From IMG/VR virus record IMGVR_UViG_3300024301_000013, positions 1-64,000 of that record: a stretch of DNA of 64,000 nt; one strand, 5' to 3'. The notes under the pieces were generated by a model. The model ran no database searches and was not told the DNA's origin. It worked only from the letters and a program-made list of their open reading frames with translations. This document shows, piece after piece, positions 53,597 to 61,688 of the stretch. Made by a program: the position numbers and the translations under genes. This DNA comes from a virus. Position 1 is the stretch's first letter. The number at the start of each line of letters is the position of its first letter.

Positions 53597-54676
53597 ATGC
53601 AAAATTTTTTATCTTTTTTCAAAAGCATAAAAAGTGAATTTGAAGAGAATCATAAAGTTGCGGACTTTATATTCACAGTCATCATCTTATTTGTTAGCTT
53701 AACGTCCTTTTTTCACGTAATGGAATATTGGACGTTAACCAACAAAGCCCCTTTTTATGTTATCACAGCTATTGCAACTGAACTTTTCATTTTGGGTTCT
53801 ATGTTGGCAATTAGATACACTAGTGTAGCTTGGATCCCCTTCATATTTGGCATATTCGTTCAAGGTATAGGTAACGTATTTTACAGTTATATTAATATTC
53901 AGGTAGATTCAGTTTACTTCTTAGCTTTTCAGGAATTGTTTAAGCCAATGTTTGAAATAGCTTATGGGGATGAACTTGAATTAGCGAATTACAAAAGGGT
54001 ACTTGCATATTCAAACGGTTTATTTTATTTGAGTCCGATTGTGTTTCTTTGGGCAAAACTTTCTTTGAAAAGTCAAACTAAGAAATTAAATTTAAAAACT
54101 CTGAATGATTTACCTATTGAAAAGAGCGGAGGTGATACACCCCCTGAACCAGATGATTTAGGGGATATAAAGCCACTTAAATCTAAGGAGCAAGAAGAAC
54201 CTCTAGCAGAAGAAGTTTCGCCGTCCACCCAACCATCACAACAAATAGATGTAAAAGAAGTACAGGTAGAAACTAATGAAATAGTAGAAGAAGTTCTTAA
54301 GGAAGAAGAACAAGCTATTAAGGAAGTAGAACAAGTTGTTGAGAAAGAAGCAGAAGAAGTTATTAAGGAAGAAAAAGAAATTATTAAGGAAGAAGAAGAG
54401 CAAGAAGAAAAAATACAAAACACTCCAACAAAAAGAGTTTTTAGTTTTAACCCTGCTACTCCTCCATTAATTGAAAAAAAAAAGTTAGAACAAAAACCAG
54501 ACAAAGATGATGGTATTCAAATTTGGACTAACATTTTACACGAAGTAGCTAGAGATAATGATTATGAGCAAGATAATGAAAAGGTCTTAAAAGTTAGAGA
54601 AGTAAAGCGCCCAGTTGGTAATGTGAAAATTACAGACAAATTTACTATTGCAGGTTTAAAACCTGAAAACAAATAA
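53597..54676 (+). CDS. Polytopic membrane protein with long acidic tail
   Basis: The 359-residue protein has about four hydrophobic segments in its first 165 residues (FIFTVIILFVSLTSFF; FYVITAIATELFILGSMLAI; WIPFIFGIFVQGIGNVFY; GLFYLSPIVFLWAKLSL). A 190-residue soluble tail follows, with a Glu/Lys/Val-rich repetitive stretch (about 205-275) that is likely a single charged helix. A repeat copy at 54219 encodes SPST at the start of the acidic stretch. Could be a membrane platform or superinfection-exclusion protein; no family recognised. Confidence 0.65.
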   Translation: MQNFLSFFKSIKSEFEENHKVADFIFTVIILFVSLTSFFHVMEYWTLTNKAPFYVITAIATELFILGSMLAIRYTSVAWIPFIFGIFVQGIGNVFYSYINIQVDSVYFLAFQELFKPMFEIAYGDELELANYKRVLAYSNGLFYLSPIVFLWAKLSLKSQTKKLNLKTLNDLPIEKSGGDTPPEPDDLGDIKPLKSKEQEEPLAEEVSPSTQPSQQIDVKEVQVETNEIVEEVLKEEEQAIKEVEQVVEKEAEEVIKEEKEIIKEEEEQEEKIQNTPTKRVFSFNPATPPLIEKKKLEQKPDKDDGIQIWTNILHEVARDNDYEQDNEKVLKVREVKRPVGNVKITDKFTIAGLKPENK

Positions 54677-54679
54677 AAA

Positions 54680-54725
54680 ATATCGCTAACAGCTGAAATA
54701 TGTTGTTAGCGATATATTTATATAA
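54680..54725 (+). terminator. Stem-loop terminator
   Basis: The 12-bp stem ATATCGCTAACA (54680-54691) / TGTTAGCGATAT (54714-54725), with a 22-base loop, lies 4 bases after the membrane protein gene and is followed by TTTATATAA. The loop is long and the T-run short, so it may be an RNA-processing hairpin instead. Confidence 0.6.
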
Positions 54726-54739
54726 TAAATTAAAAATCT

Positions 54740-55156
54740 ATGTTAGATAGTGTATCTAGGAATATATTGAATAGTATAAGAAACGGCTTGTTGCTTGAAC
54801 AAGAAGAAGAAGTTACTGAAAAAACAAGTGACGAAAAACAAACCTTAAAAAGTGGTGATGAGCAATACGATACTTTCAAACAAGAGTTATCTTCTAAGTT
54901 ACTTAACACACCTTTAAAAATAGAATATTTTAATTTCACTAAAGATTCAGATAAAAACCTTACTATTGTTGAAGTAGCAGGTACAATTGAAGAATCTATA
55001 AATTTCGTTTACAAGTACGGTGGTGGCTCTGGTGTATTTATTAGTGCTAGCAACTTTGAAATGAAAGAAAATACAGCAGAATCTTTAAGAGTGTTATATG
55101 TATATTATAATACTGGATTCCAAAAAATTTGCAAAAACTTATCTGAAGGAAAATAA
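54740..55156 (+). CDS. Unknown protein with N-terminal LLLE tag
   Basis: The 138-residue protein starts LDSVSRNILNSIRNGLLLEQEEEV, an amphipathic helix followed by an acidic stretch, then a compact alpha/beta domain (LKIEYFNFTKDSDKNLTIVEVAGTIEESINFVYKYGGG). The terminal helix recalls those at 6.8, 13.7 and 15.1 kb. No family recognised. Confidence 0.6.
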   Translation: MLDSVSRNILNSIRNGLLLEQEEEVTEKTSDEKQTLKSGDEQYDTFKQELSSKLLNTPLKIEYFNFTKDSDKNLTIVEVAGTIEESINFVYKYGGGSGVFISASNFEMKENTAESLRVLYVYYNTGFQKICKNLSEGK

Positions 55157-55157
55157 A

Positions 55158-56579
55158 ATGAATAAGAAACAATTAAATAGAGTTACGTTTATTGGAGAGA
55201 GTAAGATGGTGGTGGACGGCGAACATACAGTATCAGTTGAAAGAAATGCAGCTGGTAAGACATACGTCTATGAAAAGAAAGATGGATCAAAGAGAAAATT
55301 CGATGATGAAAATCTCCTCTTTGATTACCTAGATGAAATGACAAGCACAGGAAGTGTTGGTGGAGGTATGGAATTACCATTAGCTACCCCAAAAAACAAA
55401 GGTGCTTTTATGCGTAGAACAATCAGCCCTTATACTGATGTTGTTGATGTAAACGACTTGGAACTTATGAGTGAAGAGTTAAAAAAGCTGACTACAGAGC
55501 TTTTGAAAGAAGAAGCTAAAGCACACCCTAACTATAACCTTATCGAACGTTATAGAAAGACAAACGGTGAAGGTAGTAAGAAGAACGTCAAAGAAGTTGA
55601 AGATAAAATTAATATTGTTTATCAAGATATACTTAAAGCAGCAGAACCTAATTACTACAATGATAATAACGATTATAATGGTGATGGTATACCGAATCAA
55701 TTTAAAGAAAATAACACTAATTTAGATTTGATGTATGACGGTATTACTGATGAGTTTAAAGAAAGAATTACAAAAGAACTTTCAAAAGATCCAACTGGTG
55801 TTAAGTTAATGCAAGCCGCATTGGCGAAAGCAAAAGTTAAAGAACAGAATCCAACAAATACCAATTTATTCCAATTAGGTTCAGATATTGAAACTCTAAA
55901 AGTAGGTATCAAGGATGCAGATGTAATTAAAAACCCTAAAGGACACGCTAGACATGGTGTAGCAGCTCTTGGATTTAAAATAAATGAAGGTAAAATGGTA
56001 AGATTTAACTTTAATTCAGAAAAATACGATTTTGAACATAATAAAAAACAATTGGAAGAGTCTATTCCAAACAAAGTAAAAAACGAAGGTACTCGTTTTG
56101 AAATGAAAGATAGCAAAGGTAATTTGTATCTGCTTGAATGGAACAACGGTGAACCAACAATCCTTGAACATAGAAACTTGATTGCTGAAGAAAAAGCCAA
56201 TCAAAAATTGAATATGTTATTTGAATATAAGAATTGGGATAAACCTGTAAAATCTAAAAAAATAGAATTTGATTTCTTCACGAAAAAATCTTTAAATGAA
56301 GAAGTTGAAGAGGATGATATGGTTGAATACTTGGTTCCAGAATGGTCTTTGTCTGCTCTAGTAAATGGTGATTTCTCTGGATTGTCTGATGAAGATGAAG
56401 CTAAAATTGAAAAGTTTATAAAAGAAGTAACTAGCCATTATGGTAATGCACATTTCATGGTAGGTGATTTGGAAGGCGAAGATAACTTAGGTTTCAAATA
56501 TAGAAACGATATTGATAATCTAGGGAGCAATGTTTATAGATTGTATATCAAACCTCTGAAATCGAAAATGGAACAATAA
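55158..56579 (+). CDS. Unknown large protein, possible virion/core protein
   Basis: The ATG at 55158, one base after the previous gene's stop, gives 473 residues and is preferred over 55098, which would overlap. The N-terminus is a small beta domain (VTFIGESKMVVDGEHTVSVERNAAGKTYVYEKKDGS). The middle is helical and Asn/Lys-rich with a DNNDYNGDGIPNQF calcium-like loop. A second beta segment (RFEMKDSKGNLYLLEWNNGEP) and an acidic C-terminal domain follow. The repeat copy at 55214 encodes VDGE. No family recognised. Confidence 0.6.
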   Translation: MNKKQLNRVTFIGESKMVVDGEHTVSVERNAAGKTYVYEKKDGSKRKFDDENLLFDYLDEMTSTGSVGGGMELPLATPKNKGAFMRRTISPYTDVVDVNDLELMSEELKKLTTELLKEEAKAHPNYNLIERYRKTNGEGSKKNVKEVEDKINIVYQDILKAAEPNYYNDNNDYNGDGIPNQFKENNTNLDLMYDGITDEFKERITKELSKDPTGVKLMQAALAKAKVKEQNPTNTNLFQLGSDIETLKVGIKDADVIKNPKGHARHGVAALGFKINEGKMVRFNFNSEKYDFEHNKKQLEESIPNKVKNEGTRFEMKDSKGNLYLLEWNNGEPTILEHRNLIAEEKANQKLNMLFEYKNWDKPVKSKKIEFDFFTKKSLNEEVEEDDMVEYLVPEWSLSALVNGDFSGLSDEDEAKIEKFIKEVTSHYGNAHFMVGDLEGEDNLGFKYRNDIDNLGSNVYRLYIKPLKSKMEQ

Positions 56580-56601
56580 ATTTTAAACCTCTTTAAATAA
56601 A

Positions 56602-56862
56602 ATGAAAATACAATCTTATAATAGCAACCGATATATCCACGTTACAGAAGGTAGAAATGTAGACTTCTGGTGGGATAATTTATTACAGCAAATCGTACAG
56701 AGAAACGTTATTCAACAAATGGTATTAGTTGAAGATGGTTTGCAATTAGAATGTGCAACTGTTTGTGTAGGAAGCCCTATAAACTGTTGTGATGACAATT
56801 TATTGGCAAACAACCTCGACTGTTTGTTCTCAAACGATTATGTTTGCTTGACCTCAAACTAA
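56602..56862 (+). CDS. Small Cys-rich protein, unknown
   Basis: The 86-residue protein has a WWDNLLQQIVQRNVIQQMVLVEDG segment and six Cys residues in its second half, including INCCDD. The Cys spacing could bind metal or form disulfides in the virion. Its stop lies 13 bases before the convergent gene. No family recognised. Confidence 0.55.
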   Translation: MKIQSYNSNRYIHVTEGRNVDFWWDNLLQQIVQRNVIQQMVLVEDGLQLECATVCVGSPINCCDDNLLANNLDCLFSNDYVCLTSN

Positions 56863-56875
56863 AAACAGTTAAATA

Positions 56876-57292
56876 TTATTTTTGATTATCCGTTAGGATT
56901 TGCTTTGCAATTTCTAACGGATTTTCTATTATTAATTCGTTTTTTAATTCGATTTGGGTTGTCTTGGCATCAAGATTAGAAATCAACAAATGAATGATCC
57001 AATTAATACCTGAAGAAAAGCTACCATGAATCAAAAACAAAAAAGCAACTTTAACGTTTGTATTTTGAATAAAAAAATCACTTAAATCTGATATTTGTAG
57101 TATAGGGAAAAAGAGAGAGATAAATAAACCAACCCAAAACCCCATGCAAGTAGGACAGGTAACTAGAACACCCCAGAAATCAGGAGAGTAGTTTGTAACT
57201 TTATTTCTTATTCTCTCGAATATAGTAGTCCCTGTAATTATATGTGTCATTCCAATAGAAGACATTATCCAAAATAGAATAGTAAAAATCAT
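56876..57292 (-). CDS. Small membrane protein, DUF1360-like
   Basis: The ATG at 57292 (138 aa, IFTILFWIMSSIGMTHIITG) leaves a 10-base gap to the divergent gene; the longer frame from 57379 would overlap it. Three hydrophobic helices surround a LVTCPTCMGFWVGLFISL motif, the Cys-x-x-Cys-containing helix typical of DUF1360 membrane proteins found in several large phages. Function unknown. Confidence 0.65.
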   Translation of the reverse strand: MIFTILFWIMSSIGMTHIITGTTIFERIRNKVTNYSPDFWGVLVTCPTCMGFWVGLFISLFFPILQISDLSDFFIQNTNVKVAFLFLIHGSFSSGINWIIHLLISNLDAKTTQIELKNELIIENPLEIAKQILTDNQK

Positions 57293-57302
57293 AGTTAATA
57301 TT

Positions 57303-57533
57303 ATGTTAGATAACAAATATAAGGAACTTGAAGAACAATTAGCAAGTGTAGAGGAAGATGTTAAATCAAACGCATCCATACTAGAAGTTCAAAAGAAAAA
57401 AGATTTTCAAGAACTTATAAAATACAGAGATGAAATTAAAACTAAAAAAAGACACCATAAGGTATCTTTTAGTGGTTACGGATATAAAATAAAAATGTTT
57501 TTTTGGAGGATCCTGTGGTGGTTGTATAATTAA
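57303..57533 (+). CDS. Small coiled-coil protein with basic tail
   Basis: The 76-residue protein is helical and charged in its first 50 residues (LEEQLASVEEDVKSNASILEVQKKKDFQEL), then basic, and ends with an aromatic segment (MFFWRILWWLYN) that could be a membrane tail. The C-terminal overlap with the convergent gene is 4 bases. No family recognised. Confidence 0.5.
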   Translation: MLDNKYKELEEQLASVEEDVKSNASILEVQKKKDFQELIKYRDEIKTKKRHHKVSFSGYGYKIKMFFWRILWWLYN

Positions 57534-58141
57534 TGTCTTGTTTTATTCCTTCTAAATTGGAAATGAGATAACCCAGTTAGTTTAACTAGCTTGTCTATTA
57601 ACTCTCTTTTTATTTCTGTTGGAGTATCAGGTACTTTACCTAAGAATAGAAAGGAGATTATTTTTCTGGATTTAAAGGCTGAATTGAGGTAAGTATATAG
57701 TCTTTTACACTCATATAAATTTTTAGTTAATATACATTCAATTTTATCACCTGATTCAAATACAATTTTATTTTTAAACATTCTAACTGTTGTAAAATGT
57801 TCGTAGAATTGTGGAACGATTTGTTCGAATATTTCTGCTACAGTTAATCTTTTTTTTGATCCGTAAAGATAGAATTTTTCTTCTACCAAATATTCTTCTT
57901 GTTTAAGGATTTCCTTGTTGCCATTTTTATCTTCCTTAATCAAAACTAAAAAATATCTTTCTAAGGTAACATCTACTTTGTTAGATTTATATCTTAACTG
58001 ATATATTGTGTTTTTTTTATTTTCTTCTATTTCTTCTTTAAAAAAATTCAAAGTTTCCCTATATTTGCCTGAAACAAATAACGGCCTCTTTTTCAATCTG
58101 TTATTAACAGTTTTATACACACTAAATACAAAATTACTCAT
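57530..58141 (-). CDS. Unknown protein
   Basis: The 203-residue Lys/Phe/Glu-rich protein has a beta-strand-rich centre (VTLERYFLVLIKEDKNGNKEILKQEEYL) and a basic C-terminus (FQFRRNKTRH). No recognised motif. A lone minus-strand gene in this stretch. Confidence 0.55.
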   Translation of the reverse strand: MSNFVFSVYKTVNNRLKKRPLFVSGKYRETLNFFKEEIEENKKNTIYQLRYKSNKVDVTLERYFLVLIKEDKNGNKEILKQEEYLVEEKFYLYGSKKRLTVAEIFEQIVPQFYEHFTTVRMFKNKIVFESGDKIECILTKNLYECKRLYTYLNSAFKSRKIISFLFLGKVPDTPTEIKRELIDKLVKLTGLSHFQFRRNKTRH

Positions 58142-58164
58142 AACTTAAATTTAATTATAACTAT

Positions 58165-58461
58165 ATGCAATGGATAAAAAAAATATTGGAAACTAATCCT
58201 AAAAATAGAAAAAAGCACGTGATCAGAGGGATAGCTTTAATTGGAGAAAAATACTACTATTTGGATTATATTGTTTTCACTGGGTTTAATTGGTGGGCGG
58301 CACTTGAAGTTGAAAATATTGATAATTATGACGTTAATAAATTAAAAAAACAAAAATGTGAATTATTTTATGAATCAAATGAAAATAAGTTCGTATCTTT
58401 GCAGCAGTTACCAGAAAATATACTGAATAACTTTATAAATTATAAAAACGTCGAACTTTAA
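58165..58461 (+). CDS. Unknown small protein
   Basis: The 98-residue basic protein (QWIKKILETNPKNRKKHVIRG; FTGFNWWAALEVENI) has no recognised family. A host-type -7 element for the next gene lies inside its 3' end at 58394. Confidence 0.5.
   Translation: MQWIKKILETNPKNRKKHVIRGIALIGEKYYYLDYIVFTGFNWWAALEVENIDNYDVNKLKKQKCELFYESNENKFVSLQQLPENILNNFINYKNVEL
58394..58401 (+). promoter_or_regulatory. Possible Bacteroidota-type -7 element
   Basis: TATCTTTG followed by CAG has the same extended form as the promoters at 18.0, 47.5 and 62.3 kb. It lies 79 bases before the ATG at 58481. The -33 region reads TTTTA instead of TTTG and is poorly spaced, so the call is weak. Confidence 0.4.
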
Positions 58462-58480
58462 CAATTAAAATTTTCAAATT

Positions 58481-58960
58481 ATGGAATTAACAAAAGTATC
58501 CGAATTCACTGAAGCACTATTCGAAAACCGTTTTGGGAAAACCTCTCTTCACCAAGTTTGTACGTATTCATTGCTACATAACCCAAAGATGAAATTTAAT
58601 CCAACTGGATTATGTGGTAAAGTTTACAAAACAAGTGAAATTGTAAAACAAGCTGCTTATGAAACGAATTCAAAAGTACCTGACTTTATTGTTGTAATTA
58701 ATGATGATATATTCAATATGATTCAAGATCAAGAATTGCAAGAAATTGTCATTGACAAATTGTTTGCTCAAATGAGCTTCGATTTTGAAAAAGATACAAC
58801 AGAAATAGTTAAACCTAATGTTCAGGAATTTAGTGGTATTTTGCTGAAGTATGAATTTAGCAAGCTAGAGGCTTTGAACTTGCACGTTGAAGGTTTATAT
58901 GAGGCGCTTGATGAAATGAATGCAGCTCCTAAAAAGAAAGTAAAAATGTCAAGTAATTAA
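58481..58960 (+). CDS. Unknown protein
   Basis: The 159-residue protein has an alpha/beta pattern (TSLHQVCTYSLLHNPKMKFNPTGLCGK; KVPDFIVVINDDIFNMI; EIVIDKLFAQMSFDFEKDT) and a Lys-rich tail (APKKKVKMSSN). The 'x-H-x-L-x-x-x-P-x-x-x-x-N' start and the conserved-looking ALDEMNAAP end suggest a widespread phage protein, but I cannot name it. A strong terminator follows. Confidence 0.6.
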   Translation: MELTKVSEFTEALFENRFGKTSLHQVCTYSLLHNPKMKFNPTGLCGKVYKTSEIVKQAAYETNSKVPDFIVVINDDIFNMIQDQELQEIVIDKLFAQMSFDFEKDTTEIVKPNVQEFSGILLKYEFSKLEALNLHVEGLYEALDEMNAAPKKKVKMSSN

Positions 58961-58966
58961 ATTAGA

Positions 58967-58998
58967 AAACGGAAAGCAAAACTATTTGCTTTCCGTTT
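58967..58998. terminator. Bidirectional rho-independent terminator
   Basis: A perfect 14-bp stem, AAACGGAAAGCAAA / TTTGCTTTCCGTTT, with a 4-base loop, followed by CTTTT. It ends both the plus gene at 58960 and the minus gene at 59002. Confidence 0.9.
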
Positions 58999-59001
58999 CT
59001 T

Positions 59002-59163
59002 TTACCTTGTGGCATTCGCAATTCTGCGTCTTAGTTCAGCCAAAAGTTCCTCTCTTGTTTTTTTAACATTATTGTTAGATGCACTAACTGTATTATTAGC
59101 TACAAAAGATTTTTGGTTGTTATTCAAGGATTTTATATTTTTGTTTTTATTACAGCTACACAT
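59002..59163 (-). CDS. Small unknown protein (53 aa)
   Basis: The ATG at 59163 gives CSCNKNKNIKSLNNNQKS, a polar middle and a basic helix (TREELLAELRRRIANATR). The longer frame from 59277 adds a low-complexity sequence and runs across a likely promoter, so the short form is preferred. Function unknown. Confidence 0.55.
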   Translation of the reverse strand: MCSCNKNKNIKSLNNNQKSFVANNTVSASNNNVKKTREELLAELRRRIANATR

Positions 59164-59181
59164 AATCTTATGTTTTTTATA

Positions 59182-59213
59182 TAAATATAATAAAACCTTA
59201 AAAAAACAGCAAA
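59182..59213 (-). promoter_or_regulatory. Likely Bacteroidota-type promoter for the 53-aa gene
   Basis: On the minus strand TTTG (59213-59210), 20 bases, TATATTTA (59189-59182), one mismatch in the -7 box, ending 18 bases before the ATG at 59163. Confidence 0.45.
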
Positions 59214-59310
59214 TGTCATTTTGTCTTAATAAATTTATAAATTTGGAAAAAATGTCAGAAAAATAATATTGGAACAAGAATTGATGATTTATTTAAAAAA
59301 ATAAAGACTT

Positions 59311-59748
59311 ATGAACAGCGTATTTGAACAAATTTTGAAGTATTTAGAACAGATGGAAAACAACAGTAGTACAAGCAGACGTAACTTGTATACGTCGCCT
59401 TATTATTTTGCATACGTTACTACTTATTCTTCAAATCCAGATGAAGATTTTAAAAAATCTGAAGGTACTTTATCATTAGAGAAACAAATTTCAGAAAAGA
59501 AAATTGAAATGAAAAAGTTAGCTGAACAGGAGAAATTTGAAGAGGCTATTGTGTTACAAAAGGAAATTGCTGGATTAAAAGCTGAATTAGAAATAGCTAT
59601 CGAAACTGATAAAGAGAACCATGAAAAGAACAAAACTGCTCAAGAAATGTTAACAGATTTAAGCGTTAAACTTAAAGAAGCTGTTGACAATGAAAATTAT
59701 GAGGAAGCAGCGAAGCTAAGGGACCAGATTAAAGCTATCTCTAAGTAG
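59311..59748 (+). CDS. Protein with two UVR motifs
   Basis: The 145-residue protein has a short N-terminal region and two UVR-type helical hairpins: KKIEMKKLAEQEKFEEAIVLQKEIAGLKAEL and LSVKLKEAVDNENYEEAAKLRDQIKAI. The second is a textbook UVR motif (N-Y-E-E-A-A-x-L-R-D-x-I). UVR motifs mediate protein contacts in UvrB-UvrC and McsA-ClpC/McsB systems. Without a nuclease or kinase domain it may act as an adaptor. The remains of its terminator flank the IS element. Confidence 0.75.
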   Translation: MNSVFEQILKYLEQMENNSSTSRRNLYTSPYYFAYVTTYSSNPDEDFKKSEGTLSLEKQISEKKIEMKKLAEQEKFEEAIVLQKEIAGLKAELEIAIETDKENHEKNKTAQEMLTDLSVKLKEAVDNENYEEAAKLRDQIKAISK

Positions 59749-59852
59749 GAATGTAAGCGGGGGAAATGAAACAGTTACAATTTATTTAAACTTTAATTTA
59801 CATATTTAAACATTTTTATTAATTTTTTTATAAGTTGTGTATATTTATATAT

Positions 59853-60452
59853 ATGGTAACAATAAAAGAAGCTAGTAAATTACTCGGTGTAACTCAAAAA
59901 ACATTAAGACTTTGGGAAAAAGAAGGTAAAATCACCTCAAAAAGAACAGAAGGTGGGCACAGAAGATATGAAATATCTGATTTATTAAAAAACAATAAAG
60001 GTAAAGAATTAACTATTGTATATGCTAGAGTGAGTTCAATAGATCAAAAAGACGATCTAAAAAGACAAGAACTCGTGCTAGAAAGTTATTGTGCAAGTAA
60101 AGGCTATCAATATGAATTAATATCTGATTTAGGATCAGGTTTAAATTATAAAAAAAAGGGACTATTAAGATTAATAAAATTAATTTGTAGTCATGAAGTC
60201 GATAGACTAGTTCTAACCCACAAAGACAGATTATTAAGATTTGGTAGCGAGCTTATTTTTTCACTTTGTGAGCATTTTGGAGTTGAAGTTGTAATCATAA
60301 ATAGAAGTGAAGATTCTTCATTTGAAGAAGATTTAACAAAAGATATTATGGATATAATAACTGTATTTTCAGCTAGAATGTATGGTAGTAGAAGCCATAA
60401 AAATAAACAGATTGTAGAGCAATTAAAAAACATAGCTAATAATGCAATATAA
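59853..60452 (+). CDS. tnpA: IS607 serine recombinase (transposase TnpA)
   Basis: The 199-residue protein has an N-terminal MerR-type helix-turn-helix (IKEASKLLGVTQKTLRLWEKEGK, then TEGGHRRYEI, about 3-41). A small serine resolvase catalytic domain follows, with the nucleophile in YARVSSIDQKDDL (S61 or S62) and the arginine cluster in THKDRLLRFG. The ATG at 59853 matches the usual IS607 N-terminus (MVTIKEASK) and is chosen over 59835. It overlaps tnpB by 11 bases. Confidence 0.93.
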   Translation: MVTIKEASKLLGVTQKTLRLWEKEGKITSKRTEGGHRRYEISDLLKNNKGKELTIVYARVSSIDQKDDLKRQELVLESYCASKGYQYELISDLGSGLNYKKKGLLRLIKLICSHEVDRLVLTHKDRLLRFGSELIFSLCEHFGVEVVIINRSEDSSFEEDLTKDIMDIITVFSARMYGSRSHKNKQIVEQLKNIANNAI

Positions 60453-61665
60453 ATCATATAAAATAAGATTGGAACCAAATAATAAACAAGAAACCTTGTT
60501 TAATAAACATGCGGGCGTTGCCCGCCATGCTTATAATGTTGGTTTGGCTTATTCGAATGATTATTATGAATTGAATAAAAAAACACCAAGTGCAATAGAT
60601 CTTCATAAATGGTTGGTCGCAACCATAAAAAAAGATAACCCTTGGTATTACGAGGTTTCAAAGTGTGCTCCGCAAAAGGCTTTAATAGACTTGGAGACCG
60701 CTTTTAAAAACTTCTATCGCTTGCAAAAGAAAAACAGTTACAAATTAAAAGATAAAAAAGGTCGCTTGCAAGGATTACCGAAATTCAAAAAGAAAGGGAT
60801 TAGAGATAAATTTTATCTTGAAGGAAGTGTAAGAATCCAAAACAACAAAATAAAATTACCAAGAATTGGTTGGGTTAAATTATCTGAAAACACACCTGCA
60901 ACAGCAATAAAAAATTGCACCGTTAGTAGAGTAGCAAACGAATGGTTCGTATCATTCAAAACAGAATACACCACAAAAACAACCCCTAAAAAATTCAAAT
61001 CGGTTGGTGTGGATTTGGGGGTTAAAACACTTGCAACATTAAGCAATGGTGAAACATTTCAAAACTTAACCCCATACAAAAAAGCAAAGAGTAAATTAAG
61101 AAAGCAACAGAAAGAAGTTAGTAGAAGATTTGTAAGAGGTGCCAAAAACCAAAGCAACAATTACAAAAAGTCTGTACTAAAACTTGCAAAAATACATGCC
61201 AAGGTAGCAAATGTAAGGAAAGACTCCTTGCATAAACTAACCTCATATTTGTCAAAGAACTTTGAAACAGTTGTCATCGAAGATTTGAAACCAAAAAATA
61301 TGGCTAAAAATCATAATTTGGCTTCAGCAATTCTCGATGGGGGATTTTTTGAGTTCAAGAGACAACTGTTATACAAAAAACAGTGGTATGGTGGTTCGAT
61401 TATAATTGCAAACACCTTTTACCCAAGTTCAAAACTTTGTTCTTGTTGCGGAAACAAAAAAGAAAAGTTAAAACTTTCTGAAAGAGAATACACTTGTTAC
61501 AATTGCGCTGTCACTTTAGACAGAGACTTAAACGCAAGTGTTAACCTAAATAATTTGGCGGTGAGCTTCACCGCAACAGCCTTTGGAGATGAGAGTACAA
61601 ACCCTTTAGGGTTTCAGCTTGTCGATGAATTAGGAATCAAACATCAAATGTTTACATTTGTATAA
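60442..61665 (+). CDS. tnpB: TnpB RNA-guided nuclease
   Basis: The 407-residue TnpB carries the split RuvC triad: D190 in GVDLGVKTLATL, E280 in VIEDLKPKNM and D362 in LDRDLNASVNL. A zinc finger is present in between (CSCCG at about 333 and CYNC at about 352). An N-terminal wedge-like start (YKSYKIRLEPNNKQETLFNKHAG) is also present. All catalytic residues are intact. TnpB proteins are guided by omega RNA from the element's right end to cut empty target sites and preserve the transposon. Confidence 0.95.
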   Translation: MQYKSYKIRLEPNNKQETLFNKHAGVARHAYNVGLAYSNDYYELNKKTPSAIDLHKWLVATIKKDNPWYYEVSKCAPQKALIDLETAFKNFYRLQKKNSYKLKDKKGRLQGLPKFKKKGIRDKFYLEGSVRIQNNKIKLPRIGWVKLSENTPATAIKNCTVSRVANEWFVSFKTEYTTKTTPKKFKSVGVDLGVKTLATLSNGETFQNLTPYKKAKSKLRKQQKEVSRRFVRGAKNQSNNYKKSVLKLAKIHAKVANVRKDSLHKLTSYLSKNFETVVIEDLKPKNMAKNHNLASAILDGGFFEFKRQLLYKKQWYGGSIIIANTFYPSSKLCSCCGNKKEKLKLSEREYTCYNCAVTLDRDLNASVNLNNLAVSFTATAFGDESTNPLGFQLVDELGIKHQMFTFV

Positions 61666-61688
61666 GTTTTGAAGAGCGGATATTTGAA
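61550..61688 (+). ncRNA. Probable omega RNA region at the 3' end of tnpB
   Basis: The 3' end of tnpB and the short tail contain two hairpins: GCGGTGA (61558-61564) / TCACCGC (61568-61574), and AAACCC (61599-61604) / GGGTTT (61609-61614) with loop TTTA. The element then ends near ATTTGAA, similar to the TTCAA end of known omega RNA scaffolds. A guide would start in the right flank (CCCCCGCTTATTTATT). Limits are approximate and inferred from the family. Confidence 0.45.

Larger units (their letters stand above)
59764..61688 (+). mobile_element. IS607-family insertion sequence (tnpA-tnpB)
   Basis: The unit contains a MerR-HTH serine recombinase overlapping a TnpB gene, the defining pair of IS607. 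Limits are set approximately by the flanking inverted 9-mers. No target duplication is expected for serine recombinases. The element has none of the GGACGGCG repeats found about every 2 kb elsewhere, and tnpB is more G+C-rich than its surroundings, both consistent with recent arrival. Both genes look intact. Confidence 0.85.

Noticed and set aside
54073-54504. Ser-rich 143-codon minus-strand frame
   Set aside because: It is the antisense shadow of the Glu-rich tail of the membrane protein (GAA/GAG read as TTC/CTC/TCT) with no start context.
59009-59266. 85-codon plus-strand frame of hydrophobic sequence
   Set aside because: It lies over the terminator-flanked minus-strand gene and its promoter, and reads as low-complexity Phe/Leu.
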